From Mycolicibacterium rhodesiae NBB3 (GTDB lineage Bacteria > Actinomycetota > Actinomycetes > Mycobacteriales > Mycobacteriaceae): 64,000 bases of DNA. The stretch's first letter is position 1. Each line of letters opens with the position of its first letter. The notes beneath the pieces were generated by a model. The model was not told the DNA's origin. It did no database searches and saw only the letters and a list, made by a program, of their open reading frames with translations. The DNA lies in assembly GCF_000230895.2 (NCBI RefSeq), contig NC_016604.1:1178001-1242000 (forward strand). Reading direction: 5' to 3'. The translations under genes were made by a program, and so were the position numbers. Positions 16,660 through 26,398 of this stretch are shown piece by piece.

Positions 16660-17466
16660 TCAGAGCGCGAAGATCGATGCGATGGCTTTGGTCTCATCGC
16701 CGACCGCATATGTGAGCGTTCTAACAACCCGATCGGTCAGCTCGGGGCCGAACTTGTCCGTCGACCCGGGTGGATGGACGTGGCTGATGATCTCGAGCTT
16801 GTCACCGAGTGCGACCGGAGCGTCGTGCTCGATGGTCACCCTCAGCGGCGCCGTCAGCAGTTCGGGTGTGTTGTAGAGGTAGTCCTCCACCACCGACCAG
16901 TACACCGAATTGTTCATGTGGTCGAAGATGTCGATGTCGCTGACGCGGACGGGATAGTCGCGAATTTCGTCGGCATCCTCACGGCTGCCCGCCTTCAGGT
17001 AGGCCTTCCACCGAAGGCGGTTGACATCGGTGGTGCGGTGCAGGCCTTCGAGGAAGTCGTCCGAGATGCGCGCGGGACCCTGCGTCTCTTGGTTGATGTT
17101 GATCCAGAACGCCTCCGATTCAATGAGGCCACCTTTGCGACCGTCCACCCGGACGCGCATCTCGCACCACCGGTTCGAGGTCCCCGAGCACCAACGGCGC
17201 AGACGCAGCATGTCCTTGAATTCGATCGGCCTGATCATGTCGACCATCGTGCGGCGGACGATCCACAGCGGATGGGTTTCCTCGAAGCCCATCTCACGCA
17301 GCTGGTCGGAACCGATGTCCTGGATGTGCCTGGTAGCCGCGTCGAACTTCAGCCGGCCGGTGCGATCGACGTCGGCGACGCGAAGCGGCCATTGGACATC
17401 GAAGACGTCGGGATGCGGATCCGGCACAGGCATCATCACCTTCGCCAGCCCAGTGCTCTCAGCCAT
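16660..17466 (-). CDS. Acyl-ACP thioesterase-like protein (Rv0466-like)
   Basis: A 268-residue protein with two hotdog repeats, the FatA-like layout. The first half has DVDRTGRLKFDAATRHIQD and the second DIDIFDHMNNSVYW, the Asp-His motif of this family (YbgC/FatA). ATG 17466 (MAEST) gives the family length; the longer open frame upstream is not supported. It lies in the icl1 direction, 235 bases upstream, and diverges from ramB with an 88-base shared promoter region. Likely releases fatty acids from acyl-ACP or acyl-CoA; substrate unknown. Confidence 0.85.
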   Translation of the reverse strand: MAESTGLAKVMMPVPDPHPDVFDVQWPLRVADVDRTGRLKFDAATRHIQDIGSDQLREMGFEETHPLWIVRRTMVDMIRPIEFKDMLRLRRWCSGTSNRWCEMRVRVDGRKGGLIESEAFWININQETQGPARISDDFLEGLHRTTDVNRLRWKAYLKAGSREDADEIRDYPVRVSDIDIFDHMNNSVYWSVVEDYLYNTPELLTAPLRVTIEHDAPVALGDKLEIISHVHPPGSTDKFGPELTDRVVRTLTYAVGDETKAIASIFAL

Positions 17467-17554
17467 GTCGCCCGATCCTGCCACAGGGCAGATCTGCCAA
17501 CAATGCGAAGACGCGCTTCGCAACTGTGCTAGTCCGGCGGTACGCTGGTTTACC

Positions 17555-18970
17555 GTGGCAAAAACGTTCGTCGGCTCGCGCATTCGGCAGCTTCGCGGCG
17601 AACGGGGCATCAGCCAGGCAGCGCTGGCGCAGATGCTGGAGATCTCCCCGAGCTATTTGAACCAGATCGAGCACGACGTGCGCCCGCTGACGGTGTCGGT
17701 ATTGCGGCGTATCACCGAGGTGTTCGGCGTCGACGCGACATTCTTCGCGTCCGAGGACGACACCCGGCTGATCGCCGAATTGCGCGAGGTGACCATGGAT
17801 CGCGACGTCGCCACCGACGTCGACCTCGCCGAGCTGTCCGACCTGGTCGGGTCGCATCCGGCGCTGGCGCGGGCGATGGTCAACCTGCACCGGCGCTACC
17901 GCTTGACCGCCGCACAGTTGACGGCGGCGACCGAGGACAGATTCGCCGACAGCAGCGGTAGCGGCTCGATCACGATGCCGCACGAAGAGGTGCGCGACTA
18001 TTTCTACGAGCGGCAGAACTACCTCCACGAGCTCGACACGGCGGCCGAGGACCTCACCATCCGGATGCGGATGCACCGCGCCGAGCTCACCCGCGAACTG
18101 GCCGACCGCCTGACCCGAGTTCACGGTGTGCACATCAAGCGGCGAACCGACCTGGGCGGCAACGTCTTACACCGCTACGACCCCGTTTCCAAGACGCTGG
18201 ATATCAGCGACCACCTGTCGTCGGGGCAGACGGTCTTCAAGATGGCCGCGGAGCTGGCCTACCTGGAGTTCGGCCAGTTGATCGACAGACTGGTGGACGA
18301 GGGAAACTTCACCAGCGAGGAGTCGACGGTGCTGGCGCGGCTGGGACTGGCGAACTACTTCGCAGCGGCAACGGTGTTGCCGTACCAGCAGTTTCACGAG
18401 GTGGTGGAGAACTTCCGCTACGACGTCGAACGCCTGTCGGCGTTCTACTCCGTCTCCTACGAGACGATCGCGCACCGGCTGTCGACTCTGCAGCGCCCAT
18501 CGATGCGGGGTATCCCGCTGTCGTTCGTCCGTGTGGACCGCGCGGGCAACATGTCAAAGCGTCAGTCCGCCACAGGCTTTCACTTCTCTTCCAGCGGTGG
18601 GACCTGTCCGCTGTGGAACGTCTACGAAACGTTCGCGAACCCCGGAAAGATCGGCGTTCAGGTCGCGCAGATGCCCGACGGGCGAAACTACATGTGGGTC
18701 GCCCGCACGGTCGAGCGCCGCCCCCACCGATACGGCCAGCCGGCCAAGACCTTCGCGATCGGCCTCGGCTGTGAGCTACGACATGCACACCGCCTGGTCT
18801 ACTCGGAGGGGTTGGATCTGTCGGGTGACAACTCGACACCGATTGGTGCGGGCTGTCGGGTCTGCGAGCGCGACAACTGCCCGCAGCGGGCCTTCCCCGC
18901 GCTGGGTCGGGCATTGGACGTCGACGAGCACCGCAGCACCGTGTCGCCCTATCTGGTCAAACAGTCCTAG
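17555..18970 (+). CDS. ramB: RamB-type regulator of acetate/glyoxylate metabolism
   Basis: A 471-residue protein. The N-terminal XRE helix-turn-helix (IRQLRGERGISQAALAQML, LEISPSYLNQIEH) covers about 8-62. A middle IrrE-like region (MAAELAYLEFGQ) has lost the metallopeptidase His, and the C-terminal short-chain acyl sensor domain ends with a Cys cluster (CRVCERDNCPQRAF). The layout matches RamB/Rv0465c, which controls icl1 and its own promoter in response to carbon source. GTG 17555 gives the full helix-turn-helix. The location beside icl1 and the thioesterase supports the call. Confidence 0.93.
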   Translation: MAKTFVGSRIRQLRGERGISQAALAQMLEISPSYLNQIEHDVRPLTVSVLRRITEVFGVDATFFASEDDTRLIAELREVTMDRDVATDVDLAELSDLVGSHPALARAMVNLHRRYRLTAAQLTAATEDRFADSSGSGSITMPHEEVRDYFYERQNYLHELDTAAEDLTIRMRMHRAELTRELADRLTRVHGVHIKRRTDLGGNVLHRYDPVSKTLDISDHLSSGQTVFKMAAELAYLEFGQLIDRLVDEGNFTSEESTVLARLGLANYFAAATVLPYQQFHEVVENFRYDVERLSAFYSVSYETIAHRLSTLQRPSMRGIPLSFVRVDRAGNMSKRQSATGFHFSSSGGTCPLWNVYETFANPGKIGVQVAQMPDGRNYMWVARTVERRPHRYGQPAKTFAIGLGCELRHAHRLVYSEGLDLSGDNSTPIGAGCRVCERDNCPQRAFPALGRALDVDEHRSTVSPYLVKQS

Positions 18971-18984
18971 CTAGACTCGCGACG

Positions 18985-19533
18985 GTGAGCGCACTCGAGC
19001 CCGCGCGTATCGCGCCCGGCGGATTCAAGGAACTCGGGCCGTTCGGCTGGGTGGCCGCCAAGATCGGCGCCCGCGGCATTCGCAGGCCACGGTTCAGCCT
19101 GACCAACGTCATCGGTCAGCACCGAGTGCTGTTCCCGATCTGGCTGCCGATGTCCCTCTACCTGCTCTACGCAGGCAAGCTGTCAAGGGGCGATGCGGAG
19201 ACCGTCATCCTGCGTGTCGGCCATCTGCGCAACTGCGAGTACGAACTGCAGCAGCATCGCCGGCTGGCGCGCACTCGCGGCATCGGCCCTGAGCTACAGG
19301 CCAAAATCTTCGAAGGTCCCGACGCTGACGGTCTGACCGACCGTCAGCGCGCTCTGATCACCGCGACCGACGAGTTCGTCGTCACCCGCGGCGTATCGGA
19401 AGAGACGTGGGTTGTGCTGGCCCGACACCTCACCAAACAACAGCTCATCGAGTTTTGCATGCTCGCAGCGCAGTACGACGGGCTGGCGGCGACGATCACC
19501 ACGCTCAACGTGCCGCTGGACTTTCCCGACTGA
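18985..19533 (+). CDS. Carboxymuconolactone decarboxylase-family protein (Rv0464c-like)
   Basis: A 182-residue AhpD/CMD-like helical protein. The typical segment ETVILRVGHLRNCEYELQQHRRLA (read ILRVGHLRNCEYEL/QQHRR) has one Cys followed by a His, not the CXXC of AhpD, so a peroxiredoxin-reductase role is unlikely. The GTG start lies 14 bases after the ramB stop and probably shares its transcript. Function unknown; matches Rv0464c in place. Confidence 0.82.
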   Translation: MSALEPARIAPGGFKELGPFGWVAAKIGARGIRRPRFSLTNVIGQHRVLFPIWLPMSLYLLYAGKLSRGDAETVILRVGHLRNCEYELQQHRRLARTRGIGPELQAKIFEGPDADGLTDRQRALITATDEFVVTRGVSEETWVVLARHLTKQQLIEFCMLAAQYDGLAATITTLNVPLDFPD

Positions 19534-19684
19534 GAGCGCGACGCGCACACCGTCCACAGTTCGTGCGCGGTGGAAAGCTGCACAGCCACCCTTGAGGCGG
19601 ATCCAAACGAATCCCGCACGTGCGCACCGCCTCGATCAGATCGGCGAGATATCGTGCGGCCGAGAGCATCTCCGCCTTGGTCAC
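19505..19684 (-). CDS. Possible small ORF or gene remnant
   Basis: A 59-codon frame opening at GTG 19684, with coding-like G/C third positions. It reads a plausible amphipathic helix (VTKAEMLSAARYLADLIEAV) followed by a Cys-rich tail. Coding-like sequence continues upstream of the GTG (TDFLDWCGLDPAHLD) without a start codon, which suggests either a lost 5' end or chance. It overlaps the Rv0464c-like stop by 29 bases. No ribosome binding site. This is all I see in the 230-base gap between the two flanking genes. Confidence 0.3.
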   Translation of the reverse strand: MTKAEMLSAARYLADLIEAVRTCGIRLDPPQGWLCSFPPRTNCGRCARRALSRESPAAR

Positions 19685-19764
19685 ACGGTCCAGATGCGCC
19701 GGGTCCAGCCCGCACCAGTCGAGGAAGTCGGTCCGCTCAACGTTGCTCGAGCACGCCTGACTGA

Positions 19765-20037
19765 CTATAGGTAGGTCACGCCCAATACCACCAGCGAAAA
19801 GAGCACCGGCGCTACCGGAAACGCCAGCAGGAACGCCGCCCACACATCGGACTTGCGTCGGTATGCCCGCCAGCCGAGTGCGGCGACCGCACCACCCACC
19901 ACGAATGACGTCGCCGCCACGGCCAGCACCCACGAGCTGATCGCGGACGTCGATGTCGCAGCCTTGATCCCGGCCAGCCACAGGATGTGGCCGAGCACCA
20001 ATCCGCCGATCCCGGCGACCCAGATCGCGGCTCTCAA
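19765..20037 (-). CDS. Small membrane protein (Rv0463-like)
   Basis: A 90-residue protein with three hydrophobic helices ([55 protein letters not shown]) and a basic loop RAYRRKSDV. The TTG at 20037 overlaps the lpdC stop (TTGA) and restores the length of Rv0463; the longer frame inside lpdC is a shadow. Translationally coupled to lpdC. Function unknown. Confidence 0.75.
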   Translation of the reverse strand: MRAAIWVAGIGGLVLGHILWLAGIKAATSTSAISSWVLAVAATSFVVGGAVAALGWRAYRRKSDVWAAFLLAFPVAPVLFSLVVLGVTYL

Positions 20038-21428
20038 AAGTTGATCATGTGGCCGGCCAGGCCGTGGAAGCACTCCTGCAGGGCTTCCGACAGCGTCGGG
20101 TGGGTGTGCACGTTGCGCGCCAACTCGTTGACGGTCAGGTCCCACTTCTGCGCGAGTGTCAGCTCGGGCAGCAGCTCGGAGACGTCATGCCCGATCAGGT
20201 GCCCGCCGAGCAGCTCACCGTACTTGGCGTCGGCGATCAGCTTGACGAACCCACTCGGATCGCCGAGCCCGTGGGCCTTGGCATTGGCAGTCAGCGGGAA
20301 CTTGGCGACCTTGACGTCGTAACCCTCGTCGCGGGCCTGCTCTTCGGTCAGGCCGAAGCTGGCGACCTGCGGCTGGCAGAACGTGGCGCGCGGCATCATC
20401 CGGTAGTCGCCGAGCGCCAAAGTCTCAGCGCCCGCAATGGTTTCGGCTGCGACCACTCCCATCGCCTCCGCGACATGGGCGAGCATGAGCTTGGCGGTGA
20501 CGTCGCCGATCGCATAGATGTGCCCCACGTTGGTGCGCATGTAGTCGTCGATGCCGATCGCCTTGCGGTCGGTGAGATTCACGCCCGTCGCCTCCAGGCC
20601 GTAACCCTCGACGTTGGGCGCGAAGCCGATGGCCTGAAGAACCTTGTCGGCCTTCAGTTCTTCGGACGTACCGTCCTTGCTCACCGTGACGGTCACCTGC
20701 TTGCCGTCGTCGTCGATCGACTCCACCTTGGTGCCCGTGAGGATCTTGACGCCGAGCTTCTTGAACTGCTTTTCGATCTCCTTGGACACCTCGGCGTCCT
20801 CGTTCGGCAGCGCCCGCGGCAGAAATTCGACGATCGTGACATCGACGCCGAAGTTCTTCATCACGTAGCCGAACTCCATGCCGATCGCACCGGCACCGGC
20901 GATCACAATCGACTTCGGCAGCTCGCGGGACAGAATCTGTTCCTCGTAGGTGACGACGTTGTCCGACAGCGATGTGCCCGGCACCAATCGGGTGCTGGAG
21001 CCGGTCGCGATGATGCAGTTGTCGAAGGTGACCGTCTCGGTTCCGCCCTCGTTGAGGTCGACCTCGATGGTGTTCGCGTCTTTGAACTTCCCGCAACCCT
21101 GAATCTCGGTGATCTTGTTCTTCTTCATCAGGAAGTGCACACCGGCGACGCGACCGTCGGCGACCTTGCGGCTCCGGTCGAACGCCACCCCATAGTCCAT
21201 GGTGGCCTCACCGTTGATGCCGAAGAGCTTGGCCTCCTTGGTGATGATGTGGGAGAGCTCGGCGTTGCGCAGCAGCGACTTGGATGGGATACAGCCGACG
21301 TTGAGGCACACCCCGCCCCAGTACTTGGGTTCGACGACTGCGGTGTTCAGTCCGAGCTGGGCGGCGCGAATGGCCGCGACGTATCCGCCAGGGCCTGCTC
21401 CGAGAACGACGACGTCATAGTGGGTCAC
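20034..21428 (-). CDS. lpdC: Dihydrolipoamide dehydrogenase
   Basis: A 464-residue flavoprotein disulphide reductase, the E3 of pyruvate and 2-oxoacid dehydrogenases and, in mycobacteria, also part of the peroxynitrite reductase with AhpD/DlaT. FAD motif [13 protein letters not shown] is near residue 10, the redox pair CLNVGC near 41-46, the NAD site [10 protein letters not shown], and the C-terminal base His in [12 protein letters not shown] start with TGGG context. Matches Rv0462. Confidence 0.96.
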   Translation of the reverse strand: MTHYDVVVLGAGPGGYVAAIRAAQLGLNTAVVEPKYWGGVCLNVGCIPSKSLLRNAELSHIITKEAKLFGINGEATMDYGVAFDRSRKVADGRVAGVHFLMKKNKITEIQGCGKFKDANTIEVDLNEGGTETVTFDNCIIATGSSTRLVPGTSLSDNVVTYEEQILSRELPKSIVIAGAGAIGMEFGYVMKNFGVDVTIVEFLPRALPNEDAEVSKEIEKQFKKLGVKILTGTKVESIDDDGKQVTVTVSKDGTSEELKADKVLQAIGFAPNVEGYGLEATGVNLTDRKAIGIDDYMRTNVGHIYAIGDVTAKLMLAHVAEAMGVVAAETIAGAETLALGDYRMMPRATFCQPQVASFGLTEEQARDEGYDVKVAKFPLTANAKAHGLGDPSGFVKLIADAKYGELLGGHLIGHDVSELLPELTLAQKWDLTVNELARNVHTHPTLSEALQECFHGLAGHMINF

Positions 21429-21437
21429 ACCACAACC

Positions 21438-21917
21438 TTAGTAAGGGATCAGCCCTACGAAGCAGCGAGTGGCCCATTCGCAGAAGTAGAGGCCGTGCAG
21501 CACCGCAGCGCCTGCAGTCGCGGCCAGCGGCGCAGACGTGAACGCGATCGCCAGCGCGGACGCGACCGACCTGTTCGCCATCGCGGTGAGCAGACCCGCG
21601 ACCGTGCACAGGATCAGGAAGACCAGCACGACGAACACCGGCGCGGTCTTGTCGATCGAGTGGTACCACCAGTGGTAGAGCCCCCAACCCGCCGCGGCCG
21701 CAAGGGTCCAGACAGACGCCACGACAAGCACGAAGTGCCAACGCTTGAGGTGCTGGTAGTTGCCAGGCACGACGACCGGAGGGGCCGGTATGGGCTGGGG
21801 GTACCTCCCGCCTGCGGGAGACGGCTCCGACGGTGCCGCGTCAACGGCGACGAGTTCACCGGTATCCCAGGTCGGCGTGAACTCTTGGGTGTCTTCGGTC
21901 AGCACATCGCGGTCCAC
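21438..21917 (-). CDS. Membrane protein with Pro-rich cytoplasmic N terminus (Rv0461-like)
   Basis: A 159-residue protein. Residues 1-60 are acidic then Pro-rich; three hydrophobic helices follow (FVLVVASVWTLAAAAGW, VFVVLVFLILCTVAGLL, AIAFTSAPLAATAGAAVL), ending in FCEWATRCF. The GTG lies 1 base after the stop of the upstream small membrane gene (TGACGTG). Same place as Rv0461. Function unknown. Confidence 0.75.
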   Translation of the reverse strand: MDRDVLTEDTQEFTPTWDTGELVAVDAAPSEPSPAGGRYPQPIPAPPVVVPGNYQHLKRWHFVLVVASVWTLAAAAGWGLYHWWYHSIDKTAPVFVVLVFLILCTVAGLLTAMANRSVASALAIAFTSAPLAATAGAAVLHGLYFCEWATRCFVGLIPY

Positions 21918-21918
21918 G

Positions 21919-22197
21919 TCAGGCTCCGTTCACCGACTGAATCGCGACCAGGACGCCGAACCAGCCGGGGGCGATCGCGATGACGAAGGCACCGAGGACC
22001 GTCATCCAGCGTCTGCGCGAGAACAGGATCGTCAACATGCCGATCGCGCCGGGTACACCGACGACGAGCGCGATCACCACGTCGGGCCGAATCTTGGCGG
22101 TGACCAGCAGGCTCAACCCGATCCCGAGGAGCAGCCCGACCGCCGTGCCGAGCAGTAGTGCACTGGTCAGCAACCGCGGGCGCGGCAGCGGTATCAC
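21919..22197 (-). CDS. Small membrane protein (Rv0460-like)
   Basis: A 92-residue protein with three hydrophobic segments (about 10-34, 40-58 and 64-86) and short basic loops. It starts at GTG 22197 and is coupled to the next small membrane gene. Matches Rv0460 in position and size. Function unknown. Confidence 0.7.
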   Translation of the reverse strand: MIPLPRPRLLTSALLLGTAVGLLLGIGLSLLVTAKIRPDVVIALVVGVPGAIGMLTILFSRRRWMTVLGAFVIAIAPGWFGVLVAIQSVNGA

Positions 22198-22233
22198 GCA
22201 TTTGACGGTACTGCGATGCCCGCCGTTCGCCGG

Positions 22234-22782
22234 TTAGCCGCTCGGCGTGGCGGGTCGGGGAATACGACACGCATCCACGGCCTGCGCGACGATGTGCGTA
22301 CCCATCATCGGCGGACGCCCGCCCAGCGCAAAGTCGCGTCCGGTCAGCGGTTTTGACCCGTTGAGCAGCTCGTTCTCCTCATCGGTGAACGCACGGCCAC
22401 GCGAAAGGAAGCGCATGCCTTCGGGGGCCTCGACGCTGAAGCCGCCGCCTCGGCCCGGCACCACGTCGATGATCAGCTGGGTGTGCTTCCACGCCTCGAA
22501 CTGCGACCCCGAGATCCACACCGGTACGCCGTCCCCCACGTCGAAGACGGCGAGCAGGATGTCGCGGTCCCCGACGAGAAACTCCCCGTCGGGATAACAC
22601 ATCGGCGACGACCCATCACAGCATCCGCCGGACTGATGGAACATCAGCGCACCGTGGCGCTGCTGCAGTCGCTCCAACAGCTCAGCCGCCGCCTGGGTGA
22701 TCAGCGCCCGATGCGGCGTCGCCCGGTGATTTCGGTGCGCAAACGATCGCTCAGCGAAGGTTCCCGCACCCAAATCACTCAT
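22234..22782 (-). CDS. DUF779 protein, partner of acetaldehyde dehydrogenase (Rv0459-like)
   Basis: A 182-residue DUF779 protein with the conserved MFHQSGGCCDGSSPMCYP core (four Cys/His, likely metal binding) and FEAWKHTQLIIDVVPGRGGGFS (read FEAWKHTQL/IIDVVPGRGG). Its ATG overlaps the aldehyde dehydrogenase stop (TGATG), a pairing found widely for this family and NAD aldehyde dehydrogenases. A role in metal handling or activation of the dehydrogenase is often supposed but not established. Confidence 0.88.
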   Translation of the reverse strand: MSDLGAGTFAERSFAHRNHRATPHRALITQAAAELLERLQQRHGALMFHQSGGCCDGSSPMCYPDGEFLVGDRDILLAVFDVGDGVPVWISGSQFEAWKHTQLIIDVVPGRGGGFSVEAPEGMRFLSRGRAFTDEENELLNGSKPLTGRDFALGGRPPMMGTHIVAQAVDACRIPRPATPSG

Positions 22783-24305
22783 CAGAAGAAGCCTTGCGCC
22801 TTGTTCGAGTACGACACCAGCAGGTTCTTGGTCTGCTGATAGTGGTCCAACATCATCTTGTGCGTCTCGCGGCCGATTCCGGACTGCTTGTAACCGCCGA
22901 ACGCCGCATGTGCCGGATAGGCGTGGTAGCAGTTGGTCCACACTCGGCCCGCCTTGATGTCGCGGCCGGCTCGGTAGGCGACGTTGCCGTCGCGCGACCA
23001 CACCCCGGCACCGAGTCCGTACAGCGTGTCGTTGGCCATGCCGATGGCGTCGTCGTAGTCGGAGAACGACGTCACCGCGACGACGGGTCCGAAGATCTCC
23101 TCCTGGAAGATGCGCATCTTGTTGTTGCCCTCGAAGATCGTGGGCTGGACGTAGTAGCCGCCGTTGAGGTCGCCGCCGAGCTGTGCGCGCTCTCCGCCCG
23201 CAATGACCCTCGCCCCTTCATCTTTGCCGACCTCGATGTAGGACAACACCTTCTCGAGCTGATCGTTGGACGCCTGCGATCCGATCATCGTCTCGGTGTC
23301 CAGCGGATCACCCTGGCGCACAGCCTTGGTACGAATCGCTGCGAGTTCGAGGAACTCGTCGTAGATGTCGGCCTGGATCAGGCTGCGCGACGGGCAGGTG
23401 CACACCTCGCCTTGGTTGAGGGCGAACATCGTGAACCCTTCCAGCGCCTTGTCCTGGTAGTCGTCGGCCGCTGCCATCACGTCGCTGAAGAAGATGTTGG
23501 GACTCTTGCCGCCCAGTTCGAGCGTGACGGGGATCAGGTTCTGCGACGCGTACTGCATGATCAGCCGGCCGGTCGTGGTCTCACCGGTGAACGCGATCTT
23601 GGCGATGCGGTTGCTCGACGCCAGCGGCTTGCCCGCCTCGAAACCGAATCCGTTGACGACGTTGAGGACTCCAGCAGGCAGCAGGTCACCGATCAGGCTC
23701 ATCAGGTACAAGATCGACGCCGGCGTCTGCTCCGCCGGTTTGAGCACGACCGCGTTACCCGCAGCGAGTGCGGGCGCCAGCTTCCACGTGGCCATCAGGA
23801 TCGGGAAGTTCCACGGGATGATCTGGCCGACCACACCGAGCGGTTCGTGGAAGTGATACGCGACGGTGTCGTCGTCGATCTGGCTCAGCGAGCCCTCCTG
23901 GGCCCGGATGGCGCCGGCGAAGTAGCGGAAGTGGTCGACGGCCAGCGGAAGATCGGCATTGAGCGTCTCGCGGATCGGCTTGCCGTTGTCCCACGCCTCG
24001 GCCAGCGCCAGTGATTCGAGATTGGCCTCGATGCGGTCCGCGATCTTGTTGAGGATGTTCGCACGTTCGCCCGCCGCGGTCTTGCCCCATGCGGTGGCCG
24101 CACCGTGCGCGGCGTCGAGCGCCTTTTCGATGTCGGCGTCGGTCGACCGGGGAATCTCACAGAAGGGCTGCCCGGTCACCGGTGTGAGGTTCTCGAAATA
24201 CTCACCGCCCGCGGGCGGCACCCATTCCCCGCCGATGAAGTTGCCGTACCGCGATTCGTACGACATCAGGGCGTCAGCGGAACCGGGGCGTGCATAGACA
24301 GTCAT
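22782..24305 (-). CDS. NAD-dependent aldehyde dehydrogenase (acetaldehyde type, Rv0458-like)
   Basis: A 507-residue class with [14 protein letters not shown] near the N terminus, [24 protein letters not shown] and the catalytic Cys in [11 protein letters not shown], ending KTNLLVSYS-like. Close to the ExaC/AldA acetaldehyde and chloroacetaldehyde dehydrogenases that pair with DUF779. AAAGGGAG 6 bases before the ATG supports the start. Together with deoC (acetaldehyde source) and icl1 it fits two-carbon metabolism. Confidence 0.93.
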   Translation of the reverse strand: MTVYARPGSADALMSYESRYGNFIGGEWVPPAGGEYFENLTPVTGQPFCEIPRSTDADIEKALDAAHGAATAWGKTAAGERANILNKIADRIEANLESLALAEAWDNGKPIRETLNADLPLAVDHFRYFAGAIRAQEGSLSQIDDDTVAYHFHEPLGVVGQIIPWNFPILMATWKLAPALAAGNAVVLKPAEQTPASILYLMSLIGDLLPAGVLNVVNGFGFEAGKPLASSNRIAKIAFTGETTTGRLIMQYASQNLIPVTLELGGKSPNIFFSDVMAAADDYQDKALEGFTMFALNQGEVCTCPSRSLIQADIYDEFLELAAIRTKAVRQGDPLDTETMIGSQASNDQLEKVLSYIEVGKDEGARVIAGGERAQLGGDLNGGYYVQPTIFEGNNKMRIFQEEIFGPVVAVTSFSDYDDAIGMANDTLYGLGAGVWSRDGNVAYRAGRDIKAGRVWTNCYHAYPAHAAFGGYKQSGIGRETHKMMLDHYQQTKNLLVSYSNKAQGFF

Positions 24306-24382
24306 GAGCGACTCCCTTTCTGAGCGCGGCGACGAACGGGTGTAACGGGGCTCACACTACGCCGACCGGCCAGAATGGTGGC

Positions 24383-26398
24383 GTGGCAAAGGACCCCTAT
24401 CTGTGGCTCGAGGACATCACCGGCGACGACGCGCTGGACTGGGTGCGCAAGCACAACGAGCCAACCCTCGACGCGTTCGGCGGAAGCGAGTTCGAGCAGA
24501 TGCGCGCCGAGGCACTGGAGGTCCTCGACACCGAAGCGCGAATTCCCTACGTCCGGCGGCGCGGCGAGTACCTCTACAACTTCTGGCGCGATGCGGACAA
24601 CCCGCGCGGGCTGTGGCGGCGCACGACCTTGGACAGCTACCGAACCGACGAACCGGACTGGGACGTGCTCTTCGATGTCGACGCACTCGCCGCGGCCGAG
24701 GATGAGAACTGGGTGTGGGCCGGCGCCGACGTGATCGAGCCCGACCACTCACTTGCGCTGATCGAGCTGTCCCGCGGTGGTGCCGACGCCACCGTGGTCC
24801 GCGAATTCGACATGGCGACAAGGCACTTCGTCACTAATGGATTCGAGCTGCCGGAGGCGAAGTCGAGCATCACCTGGCGGGACCACGACACGGTGCTGGT
24901 CGGGACCGAATTCGGACCCGGCGCGATGACCGACTCCGGATATCCCCGAATTGTGAAGCAGTGGCGGCGGGGGCAACCGCTCGACGACGCCGCGACCCTG
25001 TTCGAGGGTGAGTCCTCGGATGTCAGTGTGGGCAGTGGCTACGATCCGACGCCCGGCTTCGAGCGGCTGTTCATCACCCGGTCGTTCGATTTCTTCAACC
25101 GCGACCGTTACGAACTGCGCGACGGTGACTTGATTCCGATCGAGGTGCCCACCGACGCCGGTATGTCGACCCACCGCGAATGGCTGCTGATCAGGCCGCG
25201 CACCGAGTGGACGGTCGGCCCCCACACCTACCGGCCGGGTTCCCTGCTGGCGGTCCGCTATGACGAGTTCCTTTCCGGCAGTTATGAATTGGCTGTCGTC
25301 TTCGAACCCGACGACCATTCCAGCCTGGAGAACTACGCGTGGACACGCGATCTTCTGGTGCTAGTCACACTCGTCGATGTGACCAGCCACGTCGAACTCG
25401 TGACACCGGGGACGTGGGAGCGGTCGGCCATTCCCGGCATCCCCGCGAACACCAACACCGTCCTGGTGGACATCGACGAGTACGGCGACGAGATATTCTT
25501 GGACTCAAGCGGTTTCACGACACCATCACAGCTGCTGTGGGGTCACGCGGGTGATGAAGTGACGTGCGTCAAGAGCGCACCTGCGTTCTTCGACGCGTCC
25601 GATATCGAGGTGACCCAGCATTTCGTGGCGTCTGACGACGGCACGAAGATCCCATACTTCGTTGTGGGTCGCCGTAGTTCAGATAGCGGGGGCGGTTCGT
25701 CCGGTCCGCGTCCCACACTGCTCGGCGGATACGGGGGATTCGAGGTCGCCAACACCCCGGGCTACGCCGGGGTGCTCGGACAGCTGTGGCTGGCCCGCGG
25801 CGGGACCTACGTGCTTGCCAACATCCGCGGGGGCGGCGAGTACGGACCGACCTGGCACACCCAGGCGATGCGCGAGAACAGGCACCTGGTCTACGAGGAC
25901 TTCGCATCGGTGGCAAGAGATCTCGTCGACCGCGGCATCACCACCGTCGACCAGCTCGGCGCCCAAGGCGGCAGCAACGGCGGCCTGTTGATGGGCGTGA
26001 TGCTCACCCGGTACCCCGAACTGTTCGGAGCGCTGGTGTGCAGTGTCCCCCTGCTGGACATGCGCCGTTACCACCTGCTGCTTGCGGGCGCATCGTGGAT
26101 GGCCGAGTACGGCGATCCCGACAACCCCGACGACTGGGCCTTCATCTCCGAATACTCGCCGTACCAGAACATTTCCGGTGACCGCCGTTATCCCCCGGTG
26201 CTGATCACGACATCCACGCGCGACGACCGGGTACACCCCGGGCACGCCCGCAAGATGACCGCGGCGCTGGAGGAACTGGGACATCCGGTGCACTACTACG
26301 AGAACATCGAAGGTGGTCACGCTGGTGCAGCGGACAACGCTCAGACGGCGTTCAAATCCGCGCTGATCTACCGCTACCTCTGGTCGATGCTCACTTGA
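24383..26398 (+). CDS. Prolyl oligopeptidase-family serine peptidase (S9A, Rv0457c-like)
   Basis: A 671-residue peptidase. The N-terminal PYLWLEDITGDDALDWV motif (read PYLWLEDITGDDALDWVR) is the usual S9A opening, followed by a propeller region. The catalytic triad is Ser531 in GGSNGG, Asp614/615 in STRDDRVHPGH and His646 in EGGHAGA. No signal peptide, so cytoplasmic. GTG 24383 diverges from the aldehyde dehydrogenase with a 77-base gap. Its end overlaps efeB by 8 bases tail to tail. Confidence 0.92.
   Translation: MAKDPYLWLEDITGDDALDWVRKHNEPTLDAFGGSEFEQMRAEALEVLDTEARIPYVRRRGEYLYNFWRDADNPRGLWRRTTLDSYRTDEPDWDVLFDVDALAAAEDENWVWAGADVIEPDHSLALIELSRGGADATVVREFDMATRHFVTNGFELPEAKSSITWRDHDTVLVGTEFGPGAMTDSGYPRIVKQWRRGQPLDDAATLFEGESSDVSVGSGYDPTPGFERLFITRSFDFFNRDRYELRDGDLIPIEVPTDAGMSTHREWLLIRPRTEWTVGPHTYRPGSLLAVRYDEFLSGSYELAVVFEPDDHSSLENYAWTRDLLVLVTLVDVTSHVELVTPGTWERSAIPGIPANTNTVLVDIDEYGDEIFLDSSGFTTPSQLLWGHAGDEVTCVKSAPAFFDASDIEVTQHFVASDDGTKIPYFVVGRRSSDSGGGSSGPRPTLLGGYGGFEVANTPGYAGVLGQLWLARGGTYVLANIRGGGEYGPTWHTQAMRENRHLVYEDFASVARDLVDRGITTVDQLGAQGGSNGGLLMGVMLTRYPELFGALVCSVPLLDMRRYHLLLAGASWMAEYGDPDNPDDWAFISEYSPYQNISGDRRYPPVLITTSTRDDRVHPGHARKMTAALEELGHPVHYYENIEGGHAGAADNAQTAFKSALIYRYLWSMLT

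Noticed and set aside
20049..21983. 644-codon plus-strand frame opposite lpdC and the next membrane gene
   Set aside because: Composition (Gln, Val, Asp, His-rich) is typical of antisense frames in high-GC genes; it spans two real genes.
22794..24014. 406-codon plus-strand frame opposite the aldehyde dehydrogenase
   Set aside because: Shadow frame; no motifs.
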